Assembly: GCF_018403285.1 (NCBI RefSeq)
Contig: NZ_BOSJ01000007.1
Location: 209,721 to 273,720 of the forward strand
Direction of reading: 5' to 3'
Length of the DNA: 64,000 nucleotides
Source: Paenibacillus sp. J45TS6
GTDB lineage: Bacteria > Bacillota > Bacilli > Paenibacillales > Paenibacillaceae
Part shown: positions 9,207 to 17,978 of the stretch, piece after piece
How positions within the stretch are numbered: the stretch's first letter is position 1
How the letters are laid out: every line of letters starts with the position of its first letter
Notes under the pieces: model-generated
Told to the model about the DNA's origin: nothing
The model's input: only the letters and a program-made list of their open reading frames with translations
Database searches by the model: none
Translations under genes and position numbers: made by a program

Positions 9207-9340
9207 CATTTGTCCGTGATCGTGTGAATGTGAAAAATGACTCGTTTTCGTAAATATGATGTGATTTAACCTTTTTTTCAGAAAAAACGCGATTTAACCC
9301 CTAAAATACAGGTTATATTTGTAATATGGAGTGATTATTC

Positions 9341-9369
9341 TTGACAAAGATATAGGACTCCATTATGTT
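9341..9369 (+). promoter_or_regulatory. Sigma-A-like promoter for the zinc-ribbon-like gene
   Basis: TTGACA (9341-9346), 17-base spacer, TATGTT (9364-9369). The palindrome ATACAAAATGTAT at 9374-9386 covers the expected transcription start, a typical repressor position. Confidence 0.6.
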
Positions 9370-9373
9370 CGAG

Positions 9374-9386
9374 ATACAAAATGTAT
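9374..9386. promoter_or_regulatory. Operator-like palindrome at a transcription start
   Basis: ATACAAAATGTAT inside the longer inverted repeat GATACAAAATGTATC; pairs with the site at 9194-9206 in the same intergenic region. Confidence 0.4.
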
Positions 9387-9452
9387 CGAATTAGATCGAT
9401 TTTTGTAGTTCAAGAATGTGTTACACGTTACTTGAATGGGAGGGGATTTTTA

Positions 9453-9746
9453 GTGATAGGTACTCGCCGTTTTTATTGTGTGGCCTGCAAGAAAATTATG
9501 TGGGTCGAGAATGAGTCTGTACGTACTTTTGACTCAGATCGCATTACTGCCGATCTTATCTTCCGGACGGGATTCTATCGAAATGAAATGCCGCTAGGAT
9601 ATTGTGGTCACTGCCGTGAAATTCACCATCATCTGCAAGATCAGGAGCAGGCTGTGCAGCAGGAAAGTCATCATCTTCCTTCCATGTATTCTTCTCAGAA
9701 GAGTGCTTCACCTCTCGAATGTGGTACAGGTTGTATGGTACACTAG
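9453..9746 (+). CDS. Small protein with two CxxC motifs (putative zinc-binding)
   Basis: 97 residues from a GTG preceded by GGGAGGGG. The frame is open 24 codons further upstream, but that part overlaps the -10 region and palindrome, so I prefer the GTG. RFYCVACKK near the start and GYCGHCR about 45 residues later give two Cys pairs, consistent with a structural zinc site; the C-terminus is His/Gln-rich. No named family recognised. It sits 58 bases upstream of an ABC transporter pair and may be cotranscribed. Function unknown. Confidence 0.5.
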   Translation: MIGTRRFYCVACKKIMWVENESVRTFDSDRITADLIFRTGFYRNEMPLGYCGHCREIHHHLQDQEQAVQQESHHLPSMYSSQKSASPLECGTGCMVH

Positions 9747-9804
9747 CTTCTGAGCTTAAGTTTCGGTACGAATCTGTACGATATTTGATAAATAAGGAGT
9801 GAAC

Positions 9805-10719
9805 TTGTCCGTGCATCAAGAACCGGTTGTTCGAATGCAAGGGGTCAGCAAAGTCATTTCTTCCCGCTATCTAGTACGAGACCTGACTCTGGATATCCAT
9901 CCAGGCCAGGTCTTTGGTTTTTTAGGACCCAATGGTGCGGGAAAAACGACGACGATCCGTATGATGGTTGGACTGATTTCGATCAGTGAAGGCGATATAC
10001 ATATTGCGGGGCATAGTATAAAACATGAATTTGAAGATGCGATTCGCGAGGTAGGGGCGATCGTTGAGAACCCGGAAATGTACAAGTTTATGACCGGGTA
10101 CCAGAACCTGTTACATTTTGCCCTTATGTCACCAGGTGTAACCAAAGAACGAATTCAGGAAGCGATTGAACTCGTCGGACTTACGCAGCGTATCCATGAT
10201 AAGGTGAAGAATTACTCTCTAGGAATGCGGCAGCGACTTGGCGTGGCACAGGCAATATTGCATCGTCCCAAGTTACTTATTCTAGATGAGCCGACGAATG
10301 GACTGGACCCTCAGGGAATTCGTGAACTGCGCGACTATCTCCGCAAACTATGTGATGAAGAAGGAACGACCGTCTTCGTATCCAGTCACCTGTTATCTGA
10401 GATGGAGCTGATGTGTGATACGGTGGCTGTCATACAAAATGGAAACCTCATCGATGTGAGAAGCGTAAAAGAAGAAGGAGTACAAACGGCTACGGAATAT
10501 GTCTTTGAGGTGAGTGACGTGGATATGGCGTACAAGCTCCTTAAGGGTGAAGGAAGAGTAGAACAAGGGATGTTATATCTGTCTGGAACGAGAGATGAGG
10601 CTGCAGCGATGAATGCTCTTCTAGTGCAGAGTGGTATACAGGTATATGGAATTCGTGCTAGAAGGAATTCTCTAGAAGATCGGTTCCTAGCCCTTACGGG
10701 AGGTGAATCGATTGAGTAA
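9805..10719 (+). CDS. ABC transporter ATP-binding protein (bacitracin-export type)
   Basis: 304 residues. Walker A is GPNGAGKTT near residue 43, signature YSLGMRQRLGVAQ near residue 138, Walker B LLILDEPTNGLDPQG near residue 158. The C-terminal extension after residue 215 is that of BcrA/CcmA-type exporters of the ABC-2 class. A TTG five bases after AAGGAGTG is the best start; the GTG at 9799 lies inside the ribosome site. It pairs with the downstream permease (8-base overlap). The substrate is unknown; this class includes peptide antibiotic exporters. Confidence 0.82.
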   Translation: MSVHQEPVVRMQGVSKVISSRYLVRDLTLDIHPGQVFGFLGPNGAGKTTTIRMMVGLISISEGDIHIAGHSIKHEFEDAIREVGAIVENPEMYKFMTGYQNLLHFALMSPGVTKERIQEAIELVGLTQRIHDKVKNYSLGMRQRLGVAQAILHRPKLLILDEPTNGLDPQGIRELRDYLRKLCDEEGTTVFVSSHLLSEMELMCDTVAVIQNGNLIDVRSVKEEGVQTATEYVFEVSDVDMAYKLLKGEGRVEQGMLYLSGTRDEAAAMNALLVQSGIQVYGIRARRNSLEDRFLALTGGESIE

Positions 10720-11497
10720 TTTTATGATGCTTGTCCATAATGAGAATATGAAGATATACCGGCGTATGCGGACATGGGTCATGCTGGGCATTTTGGCCTT
10801 TATGTCGATCATCATTCCCTATCTCTTTTCCGGCAACGGGGGAGGAGAGACGACTTCCTTCTGGGAGGGAGCGATGCTCTCCGTTACGTTTGTCAGCTTC
10901 CTGAATACGATCTTTGCCGTCGTGATCGCAGCAGATTCCGTAGCAGGGGAGTTCTCTTGGGGGACGATTAAGCTCTTGCTGATCCGTCCTTGGACGAGGA
11001 GTAAGATTCTTTTCTCCAAGTATCTTTCTGTTCTGCTATTCAGCATACTCAGTACACTTACTATGATTCTGCTTGCTCTTGGTACATCGTATCTGCTCCT
11101 ATCTTCTACAGCAGATGTGGGAATGATACCTGAAAATATGACTCCCGCGAGTTATGCAGTGATTAGTTGGGTATTTGAATATGTAGATCTATTTATTACG
11201 ATTGCGATTGCTTTTATGGTATCAACCGTATTTCGTTCGGGTGCGCTTGCGATTGGCTTGTCTCTATTTATCCTATTTACTCAGGGAATCTTCGGAATGA
11301 TCTTTAATCCTGAACGTTATGGATGGGCGAAGTACATACTATTTACGAATATGGATCTTAGTCAGTATCTGTATGTGTATGGGGATGGCCTCGGAGGTAT
11401 GAGTCTTGGTTTCTCGATGATGATTCTTGCCGTGTATTATGTCATCTTTATGGGAATCTCCTGGTACGTATTTAATAAAAGAGATGTGGCTGCGTAA
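10712..11497 (+). CDS. ABC-2 family transporter permease
   Basis: 261 residues, six predicted membrane segments, with VIAADSVAGEFSWGTIKLLLIRP near residue 70, the conserved loop of ABC-2 permeases that work with BcrA-like ATPases. The start is a TTG after GGGAGGTGA, overlapping the ATPase stop by 8 bases, so the two subunits are translated together. A long MKIYRRMRTWVM cytoplasmic N-terminus precedes the first span. Substrate unknown. Confidence 0.8.
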   Translation: MSNFMMLVHNENMKIYRRMRTWVMLGILAFMSIIIPYLFSGNGGGETTSFWEGAMLSVTFVSFLNTIFAVVIAADSVAGEFSWGTIKLLLIRPWTRSKILFSKYLSVLLFSILSTLTMILLALGTSYLLLSSTADVGMIPENMTPASYAVISWVFEYVDLFITIAIAFMVSTVFRSGALAIGLSLFILFTQGIFGMIFNPERYGWAKYILFTNMDLSQYLYVYGDGLGGMSLGFSMMILAVYYVIFMGISWYVFNKRDVAA

Positions 11498-11593
11498 AGC
11501 AGCATGACCGGATCGTAGTTACGCTTAAAGATATCCATACAGAAGCTTCGCTGCATATCGTAGACAAAATTTATGTGGATGGAGGGTCTGGCA

Positions 11594-12673
11594 TTGACTC
11601 AAACAAACCGATTTTTCCGATTTTTGATCGGAATTATTCTGGTCTTTCTTGTGATTTACCTGGGTTCAAAAGTAAACTTTATTTTTGACCCGATCATCTC
11701 GTTCGTCAGTATTATTCTTGTTCCGCTGATGCTGGCTGCATTTTTCTATTATCTGCTTCGGCCATTAGTAGAAATCATGACGAAGCGGAAACTCAATCGT
11801 ACGATTGCCGTTCTAATTATTTTTCTGGCAATCGCTCTTATACTGGTTGGATTTATTCTAGGCGTATGGCCGTCTCTTCGGGCGCAGTTCCTCGCATTCA
11901 TCGAGAGTGCACCGGATCTGCTCAATATGCTTGGGAAGCAAGTGAAGGAATTAGAACAGAGCGGCGTTCTTGCCGAGTTTTTCCCGGAAGGTACGAATAT
12001 ACTATCTAAGGTGACTGATATTATCAATCAGGGATTTACGGTGGCCGCCAACTATTTGTCGGGCCTCGTTTCCTTCTTCTCCTCCTTTGTGGTCGTACTT
12101 TTTGTCTCACCGATTATGCTGTTCTTCATGCTCAAAGAGGGCGGTAAATTTGGGGAGAACATTGTCAGCTTCCTGCCAAGACGTTTTCGGGATGAAGGTA
12201 CAGACTTGCTGAATGATATTGATAACTCACTCAGTGGATTTATTGTAGGCCGTGTCATTGCAAACATTGCATTAGGTGTACTCATGTACATTGGCTTTCT
12301 TATTATTGGTCTACCTTATGCGTTACTTCTTACCGTCGTCTCCATAATTATGAATTTCATTCCGTTCATTGGAGCGATTGTATCTTCCATTCCGATTGTG
12401 ATTATTGCCTTCACAGAGGAACCTATGATGGCATTCTGGGCGCTGGTTATCATCCTTGTTGCACAGCAAATTCAGGATAATCTACTGGCACCATACATTA
12501 TGAACAAGACACTGGATATCCATCCAATCACGACGATTGTTGTTGTACTCGTGGGTGGAGATATCGGAGGCCTAATCGGTATGCTGCTGGCGATCCCCGT
12601 CTACATGACGGTAAAGATCATTGTAGGCCGTGTATATAACGTGTTCTTTAAAGATCGCTGGGAAAAAGCATAG
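11594..12673 (+). CDS. AI-2E (YhhQ/TqsA-like) family transporter
   Basis: 359 residues with about eight predicted membrane segments in the layout of PF01594: two N-terminal spans, a long amphipathic central region, and the conserved C-terminal MNFIPFIGAIVSSIP and HPITTIVVVLVGGDIGGLIGMLLAIPVY segments. Family members export small molecules or exchange ions; AI-2 export is shown only for some, so substrate is open. TTG at 11594 follows GGAGGG; an ATG 21 bases earlier lacks a site. It ends at a shared terminator facing the CNNM-type gene. Confidence 0.8.
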   Translation: MTQTNRFFRFLIGIILVFLVIYLGSKVNFIFDPIISFVSIILVPLMLAAFFYYLLRPLVEIMTKRKLNRTIAVLIIFLAIALILVGFILGVWPSLRAQFLAFIESAPDLLNMLGKQVKELEQSGVLAEFFPEGTNILSKVTDIINQGFTVAANYLSGLVSFFSSFVVVLFVSPIMLFFMLKEGGKFGENIVSFLPRRFRDEGTDLLNDIDNSLSGFIVGRVIANIALGVLMYIGFLIIGLPYALLLTVVSIIMNFIPFIGAIVSSIPIVIIAFTEEPMMAFWALVIILVAQQIQDNLLAPYIMNKTLDIHPITTIVVVLVGGDIGGLIGMLLAIPVYMTVKIIVGRVYNVFFKDRWEKA

Positions 12674-12725
12674 AGGAATTGTAAGAAAACTAAAATTCAA
12701 CAATCTCTGCTTGAAAATAAAGCAA

Positions 12726-12767
12726 AATAAGGCCCGCATCCTCACTACAGAGGAAGCGGGCCTTATT
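12726..12767. terminator. Bidirectional terminator between convergent genes
   Basis: AATAAGGCCCGC ... GCGGGCCTTATT hairpin with an inner ATCCTC/GAGGA stem, between the AI-2E family gene and the CNNM-like gene; T-rich on both sides. Confidence 0.75.
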
Positions 12768-12783
12768 CTATATAACAAAAGGA

Positions 12784-14136
12784 TTACTCAGCCATAACGG
12801 TTTGTTCATTCAGTGTACTGGCAATAGGAGCCTTCGTTGTAATCGCAACTTTGAGGAAGCGGTTCTTCTCTTTTTCAATAAGAGTGAACGTAAGTCCTTC
12901 AAATTCAAACTCTTCTTGTACTTCCATTTCTGGCTGATGACTGTACAGCCATCCTCCAATGGTATCCCATTCATCCGTATCAAGCGCAGCGGAGAAGAGA
13001 TCGTTTACTTTCGAGAGAGACACTTTGCCGTCAAAAAGGATATGATTCTCATCCATGATTTGGATTTCTTCTACCTCATCGGCGTCAAATTCATCTCTTA
13101 TTTCACCAACAATCTGCTCCAGCACATCTTCAATCGTAACCATACCTGATGTACCGCCATATTCATCGACCAAGATTACAATATGATTGCCTTCTTGCTG
13201 CATTTTTTTCAGCAGGTCTTTGACCGGTGTGGTTTCATGTACTGCTGGAATCGGGTGAATCAAACTTTGAATATCAATCTTATTAGAATCGTTGCCGTAA
13301 TAGTCCAGGAAGAATTGTTTCGTATGAATGATTCCGATAATATCATCCTTGTTCTCATTAACGACAGGAAAACGAGTATACTGTTCTTCTTTAATGATTG
13401 CGAGATTCTCTTCGACCGACTTACTGGCGTATAGACATACCATATCCGTACGTGGAACCATAATTTCTTTGGCTAACATCTCATCAAAAGCAAAGATTCG
13501 GCTCACATATCCAAACTCACTTTGGTTGATCATGCCGCTTTCGAAACTCTCATTAATAATGATCTGCAGTTCCTCTTCCGAGTGAGCTTCTTCTTGTTCC
13601 GAAGCCGGTTTTACACCAAATAATTTAACAAGCTGGTTAGCAGAGCTATTTAAGATGAAAATAAATGGGTACATCACTTTGTTAAACCAGATAATGGGTC
13701 CCGCAGTCCACATCGCCACGGTTTCAGCTTTGCGAATCGAAACGGTCTTAGGGGCCAGTTCCCCTACAACGACATGTAAGTAAGTAATCAGCATGAAAGC
13801 AAGTACGAAGGATATCACCGATCCTACGGATTCGGGTATTCCCCAGCTTTCTACGAGCAGCGGATGCAGAATTTTCTCAATCGTTGGTTCACCGAGCCAT
13901 CCTAGTCCGAGTGAAGTGATGGTAATCCCCAGCTGACAAGCAGACAGATAACCATCCAGATTGGCAACCACTTGCCTTACTGCGGCTGCTTTCTTATTGC
14001 CCTCCGCAATTAATTGATCCAGCCGACTTGTTCTTACACGTACTATGGCAAACTCAATGGCTACAAAAAAAGCAGAGAATCCAATGAGCACTGCCACCAT
14101 TACTAAATTTAACGCGTACCTACTACCTTCGTCCAT
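12784..14136 (-). CDS. Hemolysin-like/CNNM transporter (DUF21, CBS pair, CorC domain)
   Basis: 450 residues. N-terminal DUF21 membrane domain (four spans, about residues 1-190) with FFVAIEFAIVRVRTSRLDQL, then a CBS pair starting at EIMVPRTDMVCL near residue 215 and VKDLLKKMQQEGNHIVILVDEYGGTSGMVTIED near residue 315, and a C-terminal CorC_HlyC domain. This is the YhdP/YugS/MpfA family implicated in Mg2+ efflux or resistance. I chose the second ATG; the GGAG lies inside the codons after the first (14157). Monocistronic. Confidence 0.85.
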   Translation of the reverse strand: MDEGSRYALNLVMVAVLIGFSAFFVAIEFAIVRVRTSRLDQLIAEGNKKAAAVRQVVANLDGYLSACQLGITITSLGLGWLGEPTIEKILHPLLVESWGIPESVGSVISFVLAFMLITYLHVVVGELAPKTVSIRKAETVAMWTAGPIIWFNKVMYPFIFILNSSANQLVKLFGVKPASEQEEAHSEEELQIIINESFESGMINQSEFGYVSRIFAFDEMLAKEIMVPRTDMVCLYASKSVEENLAIIKEEQYTRFPVVNENKDDIIGIIHTKQFFLDYYGNDSNKIDIQSLIHPIPAVHETTPVKDLLKKMQQEGNHIVILVDEYGGTSGMVTIEDVLEQIVGEIRDEFDADEVEEIQIMDENHILFDGKVSLSKVNDLFSAALDTDEWDTIGGWLYSHQPEMEVQEEFEFEGLTFTLIEKEKNRFLKVAITTKAPIASTLNEQTVMAE

Positions 14137-14379
14137 TTCACATCTCTTCTCCTTCATGATTTTAAAGTATATAAAAGTTTAACGAATATTATATCGCATC
14201 TTCCCTCTTATGACCAACTTGACATAAAGCCAAATCAGTGTTCTTAAGAAAAATAACTCTCCAACACGATATGTATAGACTTATATATATTATTGAAACA
14301 TTTTATTGGGTTCCGAAACCGATCATAGGTGGCCGAAAAGAGAATTCTATACAGATGGGTGCATGAAATACACTAAAGA

Positions 14380-14408
14380 TTGTCAAACTGTATAGATGAC
14401 TGTATTCA
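14380..14408 (+). promoter_or_regulatory. Sigma-A-like promoter of cls
   Basis: TTGTCA (14380-14385), 17-base spacer, TATTCA (14403-14408). The 307-base gap before cls otherwise shows only AT-rich sequence with no clear gene. Confidence 0.5.
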
Positions 14409-14442
14409 GTCGGTTTTATCAGATCAGAGGAGGAGCTTAGCG

Positions 14443-15888
14443 ATGATAGGGACGGTTATCCTTTTTCTTATCCTGCTGTATTTGGTTCAGACGATGCTGC
14501 TGTTATTGCTGGAGTATAAGCGTCCAGAAAAAGCCGCTGTGTGGATCTTCATATCGTTCTGTCTGCCTCTGATTGGTATATGGTTGTATAGGGTTGCAGG
14601 AAGACCTTATGGCAAGAGTGCGTCTATGACAAGAGAAGAGCGGATGGTATGGAATGAGATGCATTCACAGATTTCTGGGAAAGTAAATCAGGTTACCTCC
14701 ATAGAGGGCATGGAGAACAAAGAGTTTGCACACAACATGCGCCTATACAATCTATTATCAGAAATTCCTAATAGTTCAATCACGAACTGCAATCATACGG
14801 ATTATTATGCGGAAGGAGATCCGTTATTTACGGTTTTATTTCAAGATATCAAAGAGGCTAAGAAACATATCCATCTCGAATTCTATATTATTCGGCATGA
14901 TATTATGGGCACGATATTTCAAGATCTGCTGATCAAGAAATCGAAGGAAGGGGTCCAAGTGAGAATCATATGTGATGGGTTCGGAAGCAAAAGTCTGTCG
15001 AAACCCTTCATACAGCGGATGAAGGATGCAGGGGTAGAAGTTCATTTCTTTTTACCGCCGCTACACGCTTTAAAACTTAGGAAAATAAATTATCGAAATC
15101 ATCGAAAAATCGTAGTGATTGATGGCAAGATTGGCTATACGGGCGGGATGAATATCGGTGATGAGTACAAAGGCGAATCGCTCAAATTGGGATTCTGGCG
15201 TGACACTCATATGCGTATGCACGGAGATGCTGTGTACTATTTGCAGATGGCTTTTATTAAAGATTGGAGGCTCGTGAGCGGACAGACCCTATGCTCTTCA
15301 TTAGTTCCCGTTTTATTTCCTGAGCATCATTGTAAGGGGACGGAGCAGATACAAGTGATTGCGAGCGGTCCTGATGAGACTAGGCATCCCATCCAAGAGA
15401 TGTGTTTTAATGCCATTGCAACGGCAAACTCAAAAGTGTATATTACAACCCCTTATTTTATTCCGGATGTAGCGCTGATGACGGCAATCAAAACAGCAGC
15501 CCGAAGCGGGGTGGATGTAAGGGTGCTTATTCCCGGGAGAGCGGATTACAAGATTGTGCTGCTTGCATCACTGTCTCATCTTGAAGAGTTAATGGAAGCG
15601 GGGGTTACGTTCTACCGTTATCAGAAAGGGTTTGTTCATGCCAAAGTGGTGATCGTGGATCAATTACTCGCAGCGGTAGGATCAGCAAACCTCGATATGC
15701 GCAGCTTCTACAGCAACTTTGAACTGACAGCAGTAATGTATTCTCGTAGTGCGTTAGACCAGCTGACAGCTGATTTTGAACAAGATTTACAGAATAGTAA
15801 ACGAATTGAATTGGGTGAGTTCAAGCAACGTTCTCGGGCCTCCAAGTGCGCTGAAGTCGTATGTAGGTTACTATCTCCGCTGCTTTGA
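14443..15888 (+). CDS. cls: Cardiolipin synthase (phospholipase D superfamily)
   Basis: 481 residues, the normal Cls length. Two N-terminal membrane spans (about 1-25 and 32-52) precede two HKD catalytic motifs: NHRKIVVIDGKIGYTGG near residue 220 and HAKVVIVDQLLAAVGSANLD near residue 398. It condenses two phosphatidylglycerols to cardiolipin at the membrane. The ATG at 14443 has AGAGGAGG nine bases upstream; the earlier in-frame start at 14380 would overlap the promoter. Monocistronic. Confidence 0.9.
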   Translation: MIGTVILFLILLYLVQTMLLLLLEYKRPEKAAVWIFISFCLPLIGIWLYRVAGRPYGKSASMTREERMVWNEMHSQISGKVNQVTSIEGMENKEFAHNMRLYNLLSEIPNSSITNCNHTDYYAEGDPLFTVLFQDIKEAKKHIHLEFYIIRHDIMGTIFQDLLIKKSKEGVQVRIICDGFGSKSLSKPFIQRMKDAGVEVHFFLPPLHALKLRKINYRNHRKIVVIDGKIGYTGGMNIGDEYKGESLKLGFWRDTHMRMHGDAVYYLQMAFIKDWRLVSGQTLCSSLVPVLFPEHHCKGTEQIQVIASGPDETRHPIQEMCFNAIATANSKVYITTPYFIPDVALMTAIKTAARSGVDVRVLIPGRADYKIVLLASLSHLEELMEAGVTFYRYQKGFVHAKVVIVDQLLAAVGSANLDMRSFYSNFELTAVMYSRSALDQLTADFEQDLQNSKRIELGEFKQRSRASKCAEVVCRLLSPLL

Positions 15889-15957
15889 TTGTATTTACCG
15901 GATTTCTAAAAGAAAAACAAGTTTCTAATCGTTTATCTCTGTTTAGCTGTCGTTTTT

Positions 15958-15987
15958 GTGACTTTTGTAACTTTGATATGTTATAAT
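15958..15987 (+). promoter_or_regulatory. Extended -10 promoter of the YitT-family gene
   Basis: GTGACT, 18-base spacer, TGT-TATAAT (-10 at 15982-15987). It supports the start at 16045 over the longer frame. Confidence 0.55.
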
Positions 15988-16044
15988 AGAGGTATCCAGT
16001 ATGTCTTATGGCATAGAAAAAGTGAAAAGAAAAGGGGGAGTTCT

Positions 16045-16959
16045 ATGTCAGAGATGACAACCAAAGAAATGGTGCCAAGTCAAAGTAAACAGACGAAGGC
16101 AAGCAGTTCTCCGCTAAGTCTGAAGCTTCTGCAACGAGCATTTTTAATCATTGTGGGAGCTACATTAATGGCAGTAGGTCTTGAAATTTTTCTTGTTCCA
16201 AATGGCGTTATTGACGGGGGGATTACGGGGATATCGATCATGTTATCCAAAATAACCGGTATGCCGCTGGGTATCCTGCTCACCGTACTTAACCTGCCTT
16301 TTCTCTTCATCGGCTATAAGCAGATCGGCAAGACATTTGCGATTTGTACCTTCTTCGGCATTGTAGTGATGTCGATCGGCACACAATTGCTGCACCATGT
16401 AAGTGCGCTTACGCCGAATGAACCGCTGCTTGGTGCTGTATTTGGCGGTGTTATCCTGGGAATTGGTGTAGGTCTTGTTATTCGTTCTGGCGGATCGCTG
16501 GACGGTACTGAGATCGTTGCTATTCTCCTTAGTGAAAAATCCCCCTTCTCCGTTGGACAGATTGTTCTGTTCATTAACTTATTCATCTTCGTTATGGCCG
16601 GATTTGTATTCGGATGGCCGAATGCACTGTATTCCATCATTGCCTACTATATTGCGATGAAGATGATCGACATCACGATCGAAGGTATGGATCAATCCAA
16701 ATCGGTATGGATCATTAGCGACAAGTTCCGAGATATCGGTGAAGCACTTACCGACAGATTGGGACGCGGCGTTACATACCTCGATGGTGAGGGCGGTTTT
16801 AGCGGAGAAGAGAAGAAAGTAATCTTTGTAGTAATTACCCGACTAGAAGAAGCCAAACTGAAGAGTATTGTTGAAGATTGGGACCCGCATGCATTTCTTG
16901 CGATCGGTAACATTCACGATGTAAAAGGTGGACGCTTTAAGAAAAAAGGAATTCATTAA
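16045..16959 (+). CDS. YitT family membrane protein (DUF161 + DUF2179)
   Basis: 304 residues: about five membrane segments (residues 30-190) with EIFLVPNGVIDGGITGISIML and IRSGGSLDGTEIVAILLSEK, typical of YitT/DUF161, then the soluble C-terminal DUF2179 domain with GVTYLDGEGGFSGEEKKVIFVVI and ending in DPHAFLAIGNIHDVKGGRFKKK. Molecular function is unknown across the family, although paralogues are numerous in Bacillales. ATG at 16045 follows AAAGGGGGAG. Two hairpins follow the stop, the second a terminator. Confidence 0.85.
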   Translation: MSEMTTKEMVPSQSKQTKASSSPLSLKLLQRAFLIIVGATLMAVGLEIFLVPNGVIDGGITGISIMLSKITGMPLGILLTVLNLPFLFIGYKQIGKTFAICTFFGIVVMSIGTQLLHHVSALTPNEPLLGAVFGGVILGIGVGLVIRSGGSLDGTEIVAILLSEKSPFSVGQIVLFINLFIFVMAGFVFGWPNALYSIIAYYIAMKMIDITIEGMDQSKSVWIISDKFRDIGEALTDRLGRGVTYLDGEGGFSGEEKKVIFVVITRLEEAKLKSIVEDWDPHAFLAIGNIHDVKGGRFKKKGIH

Positions 16960-17010
16960 TATATGAATCCATTTCACAGTTTCCATGTGTATGAGATGGA
17001 TTCAATAAAT

Positions 17011-17060
17011 AACAGCCCGGCTGTTCCTAAGTTTATAGGAACGCTGGGCTGTTTGTTTTT
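17011..17060 (+). terminator. Intrinsic terminator after the YitT-family gene
   Basis: AACAGCCCGGCTGTTCCTA ... TAGGAACGCTGGGCTGTT followed by TGTTTTT. A second hairpin, GAATCCAT ... ATGGATTC, lies at about 16965-17003. Confidence 0.85.
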
Positions 17061-17087
17061 AGTAGAATAAGAACATTACATAGGATC

Positions 17088-17978
17088 TCAAGTCTTGGCC
17101 AAATGAGCGAGGAGAGGTTCTAGTGGCTGAGCAGGGAGGGCTGCGATCAGATCCCCTTTTTCGGCGAGGCGCGCTCCGATGTTTAGTAACGTGAAATCTT
17201 TGGGCGATACATCACGTGCTACTTCTTCCCATAAGAGAGGGGTAGAGACGGTTGCCTGTTCTCTTGCTCGCGGCGTGTAGGGGGCAGCAAGTGTTTTCCC
17301 TCCATAATGCTGTAAATAGTCAAAATAAATTTTGTCACCGCGATCTTTTTTGAGTCGCTCTAGGGTGAACAGCTTCGGATGTTTCTCACATACATACCTG
17401 CCGACAAAATGGCCGAGCATTCGAAGTTGTTCAAATGTAATCCCTTTGCTGATCGGAACAATGATTTGAACACCGGTTGCACCGGATGTTTTGGGAACAG
17501 ATTGAACTCCGAGTGAAGAGAGCACCTGGCCTACAATATGCGCGGCTTCCATGATTCTTGGTTCTTCTTGAAGCGTAGGGTCAAGGTCAATCATCCATTC
17601 ACATGGCAGACTGCTTCCTACCGCATGAAGAGAGGGATGAAATTCCAACGCAGCCAGATTGCCAAGCCATAGTAGTTCTGGCAGGCCGTTCAGCACAACG
17701 TAATTGATCTTCTCATGTACAGCTGTCTGAACAAAGGGCGGCAGCGGTTCGGGAGCGTTTTTCTGATAAAAGAATTCACCATGTACCCCATGCGGATAAC
17801 GAATTGTAGTTAATAGCCGATCCCTGCAGTGAGTCAGAAGGTAAGGCGAAAGCTCGGCTAGTTTCTGTAAATAGATCGCCTTTGTTACACCAGCCTCTGG
17901 CCACAGCGGTTTGTCGGGATTCGTAATAGTCAGGGTCTGGCCTTGAATCTGAATACTTCCTTTTACCGTTCTAGCCAT
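17088..17978 (-). CDS. ligD: LigD-type NHEJ polymerase/primase domain protein
   Basis: 296 residues forming only the PolDom part of LigD (archaeo-eukaryotic primase fold). ITNPDKPLWPEAGVTKAIYL opens the domain, FFYQKNAP and NLAALEFHPSLH follow, and WMIDLDPT carries the catalytic DxD near residue 141; KTSGATGVQIIVP is the next conserved strand. It fills gaps with ribonucleotides or deoxyribonucleotides at Ku-bound ends. TAATG overlap with the ligase gene (stop/start share bases) couples translation. The upstream in-frame extension lacks a site, whereas GGAGGAAAATTCGTA precedes the chosen ATG. Confidence 0.88.
   Translation of the reverse strand: MARTVKGSIQIQGQTLTITNPDKPLWPEAGVTKAIYLQKLAELSPYLLTHCRDRLLTTIRYPHGVHGEFFYQKNAPEPLPPFVQTAVHEKINYVVLNGLPELLWLGNLAALEFHPSLHAVGSSLPCEWMIDLDPTLQEEPRIMEAAHIVGQVLSSLGVQSVPKTSGATGVQIIVPISKGITFEQLRMLGHFVGRYVCEKHPKLFTLERLKKDRGDKIYFDYLQHYGGKTLAAPYTPRAREQATVSTPLLWEEVARDVSPKDFTLLNIGARLAEKGDLIAALPAQPLEPLLAHLAKT

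Noticed and set aside
9381-9452. 24-codon N-terminal extension of the CxxC protein
   Set aside because: It overlaps the predicted transcription start and operator, whereas GTG 9453 has GGGAGGGG upstream.
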